Assembly: GCF_030052815.1 (NCBI RefSeq)
Contig: NC_079505.1
Coordinates: 64,279,399-64,343,398 of the forward strand
Length of the DNA stretch: 64,000 bases
Direction: 5' to 3'
Origin: Hevea brasiliensis
Taxonomy: Eukaryota > Streptophyta > Magnoliopsida > Malpighiales > Euphorbiaceae
Made by a program: the position numbers and the translations under genes. Below, one piece after another: positions 61,701 to 64,000 of this stretch (position 1 is its first letter; each line of letters starts with the position of its first letter). The notes below the pieces were generated by a model that saw only the letters and a list, made by a program, of their open reading frames with translations, had not been told where the DNA came from and searched no databases.

Positions 61701-63839
61701 ATCACCACCAACATTCCGCAATTTTATCTTCTTATTATAATATTGGGAGGAGCTTCTCAATAGAAGGCGAAGATTATTATGGATAAAAATTAAGTCCTTT
61801 GCAAATTTTGGAGTTAATTTATTCCTTCTATATGAATGGATGAAGGAATAAGTTCTCCAATTTCTTTCACAACAAGAGGAGGAAGTAGGTTGTGCAGGTA
61901 CTTTAAAAGCCAACTTTTAAAGTAAAGGTGCACTTTAAAAGCCAACTTTAAAAGCCCACCACTTCTTAGATCTGTAGCATACCTACTTCCAATAGAATCA
62001 GGATCTGCAAATGGCCCACTTTTAAGGGGAAAATTTGCAAATTAATCATTTGCTCTAATTCGCTCATCTTCATTAGAAAAAAAAATCCTCCTAAAGCACT
62101 TAATTCTTTCAATGGATACTTCTCCATCCATATGAGAAGGCAGTCTACCTTCTCCCTCTTGAAGCCATTTTTCACTGTAAAATCTTCAAAAATAGGAAAC
62201 AAACTCAATGAAAAAGAAAAGTAAAAAATTTATAGGAAGAAGATGAGTATGTAATTTAGAAATTTACCTTGGATTTAATGAATGAGCCCAACAATGAATG
62301 GGAGTGTTGCTCTCTGCCCAACGATCAACAAGAATTAGATAAGCCATATAGTAGAAAGGAGAAAACTCATTTGTTTGCTTTCCTTCATGATCAAAAGTAA
62401 CCTTCTTCACCTTTTCAATCATAGAATCCCATAACTCATAAACCAAATGAAGGCACGGTTTGTTTATGTCACAAACTCTAATCAAGTCATAAATGGGTCT
62501 AGTAAAAGCAAGGATATAATTAACCTTTTTAAACCAATCCTCATCCACCACTTTGTCATGAACAAATCTAGCTTTGCCTTTGTCATCTTCTCAATATTGT
62601 GCCCATTGATCACTCATAACCATTGCTTCTAAAGCACGCCCAATGAGTTTAAATCTTTTAAGCATCAGAACAATAGAAGTAAAATAAGTGTCAGCAACTA
62701 AATGCAACTTCAAAGGGCTAAATCGATTGTAAATTGCAAGCCTTATGGAATAATTCATTATAAAATTCTTGATTTGCAAAGCATCCCCGAGAACTTCAGT
62801 GATCCAATAACACACATCATCATTTTCTTGATTAGTTTCCACATTTTTTGTCGCACATATATTCTTTAAAGCAAGATTAAGAGTATGCACAACACAACAC
62901 AAAAGTCCAATAAATATGTGGAAATATTCCTTAAATGATTTCTTTAGCTGCCTTACAATTTGAAGCATTATCAGTGATGACTTGTACCACTTTTTGATGA
63001 CCAACCTCATCAATTACTTCCTTTAGTTAATTGCTTATCTTTCACTTCACTAGAACAATCTACAGATTTGATAAACATAGTGTCAGACTTAGAAATAACC
63101 ATAAAATTAATCAAAGGCCTCTTTTGGGGGTCACTTCTTCCATCACTCATAATACTAACACCCTTTTCCAACCAAGTGTTTTTAATAGGTTCAAGCAACC
63201 TTTCTACATTTGTCTTTTCTTACTCAAGTAATGTTGTTCTCAATTTGTTATAACCGGCGACACATAATCACCCAAAACATGATTAGCAGTAAAGGAATAA
63301 AAACTCACATAATAAGGATTTCTAGCAAAATTAAAAGGTAGACCGTTAGTGTAGAACATTCTAGCAATTTTTGCATCTAATTGAGCTCTAGTTTGCAAGT
63401 TAAAAGCTCTACAACGTGGAGAATCATTAACTCTTTTTCTCTTTAATGTTGTTGAATCACTTGGTTTTGTTATTATTCAATAAAGAAGCAAAAGTTGTAC
63501 TAGGCAAAGGAATTCGTCTAGATTGTGAATTGATAATTCTATTTGCTGCCTCATCCTTCTGTTTTCTCATTTCAGAAATACTATCATTCTCCACTTTTTT
63601 ACACGCACAATCCCTTTTTTAGTGATTCTCAATAAATGAGCCCTCACTCTAGTATAAGTCCTTTGTTTTTCTTATTCGCAAAAATTACATATCCATTTAT
63701 AATTACCCCCTCCTTCTCCCGTTTTCTCAAGTTTAGTCACATATCTCCACAAAAGGTTAAATTCTTCCTCCCTAGTTTGTGAAGAAGTGGCACTACTAGT
63801 GCTATTTGCTTGAGTAAAATTAGAATTCGAAGAATCCAT
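61686..63839 (-). pseudogene. hAT-superfamily transposase relic (BED, DUF659, hAT C-terminus)
   Basis: Starts at the ATG at 63839 with a Ser/Thr-rich leader, then LWRYVTKLEKTGEGG and YKWICNFC, followed by a stop and TYTRVRAHLL. This is a BED-type zinc finger, as in the family. Further on, IMSDGRSD and RPLINFMV mark DUF659, and VITDNASNCKAA (other frame) holds the catalytic-type Asp. CVVHTLNLALK and the stretch ending RALEAMVMSDQWAQY follow, then WFKKVNYILAFTRPIYDLIR. The dimerisation end reads CCERNWRTYSFIHS and RNKLTPKFAKDLIFIHNNLR. At least four frame changes and several stops make it inactive. The 3' end is cut by the copia LTR at 61700. Confidence 0.88.
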
Positions 63840-64000
63840 TCAAATATTATCCTATAAAAAAAGAAAAAAAAAAGCAACTTCATACAATCAATTCAATTTT
63901 TCAAACAAATTAATTAATAATTAATGCATGCCTAAATTAATTAACATAAAATATGTGATTCATAGCTTATGTCTAAATTAATTACTTGATTAATTAATTA
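63840..64000. other. hAT 5' flank
   Basis: AT-rich sequence upstream of the transposase ATG. No terminal inverted repeat is visible before the window ends. Confidence 0.4.

Overview
The window is plant nuclear DNA. It is very AT-rich, genes are sparse and interrupted by introns, and nearly every transposon class present is plant-type: Sirevirus copia, Tekay-like Ty3/gypsy, Cassandra TRIM, CACTA, hAT and plant LINE. A eudicot tree is likely, and a Euphorbiaceae such as Hevea would fit, but the species is an impression and not a result. No bacterial features, CRISPR arrays or tRNA genes were seen.

Only two host genes look intact. Both are BAHD acyltransferases of the HCT type (hydroxycinnamoyl-CoA : shikimate/quinate hydroxycinnamoyltransferase-like). 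Copy 1 is on the minus strand (14678-17307, 432 aa) and copy 2 on the plus strand (38413-40069, 430 aa). They are head to head, about 21 kb apart. They share one phase-0 intron at the same codon, and each has a probable 5'UTR intron ending just before the ATG. Copy 2 carries DFGMG where the family has DFGWG.

Layout. 1-784: part of an LTR-type retroelement interrupting a LINE relic (785-2590, minus). 4594-7775: solo LTR containing a hAT-type MITE (6589-7102). 8588-9275: complete Cassandra TRIM with 5S-rRNA-like sequence. 9700-13800: AT-rich DNA. 14678-17500: HCT-like 1 with its promoter. 18505-21505: CACTA element with a TAT target duplication that carries an exon-intron fragment of an importin-beta gene (SAD2/importin-7 type), sitting inside an older MITE. 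21960-23710: fold-back elements rich in GA/CT. 24540-26755: old local duplication. 26761-27085: MITE. 29130-32657: solo gypsy LTR with a near-perfect target duplication. 34320-34612: gag relic. 34783-35749: inverted-repeat element. 37944-40069: HCT-like 2.

From about 40220 to the end the DNA is one nested block. A hAT transposase relic (61686-63839, minus) was hit by a Sirevirus-type copia element (40220-42653 and 56468-61700, plus; 5' end missing; env-like reading frame; 3' LTR 60636-61700). The copia reverse transcriptase is missing and replaced by a gypsy complex (42654-56467, minus). That complex holds a Tekay-like element with two 3.6 kb LTRs (44337-47984, 52824-56467), an extra primer-binding site outside the left LTR, and a third, diverged LTR fragment. 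Its coding region is broken by stops and frameshifts although the LTRs are very similar.

The genes do not form a pathway. The two HCT-like enzymes are a dispersed paralogue pair, and the space between and after them was filled by successive insertions.
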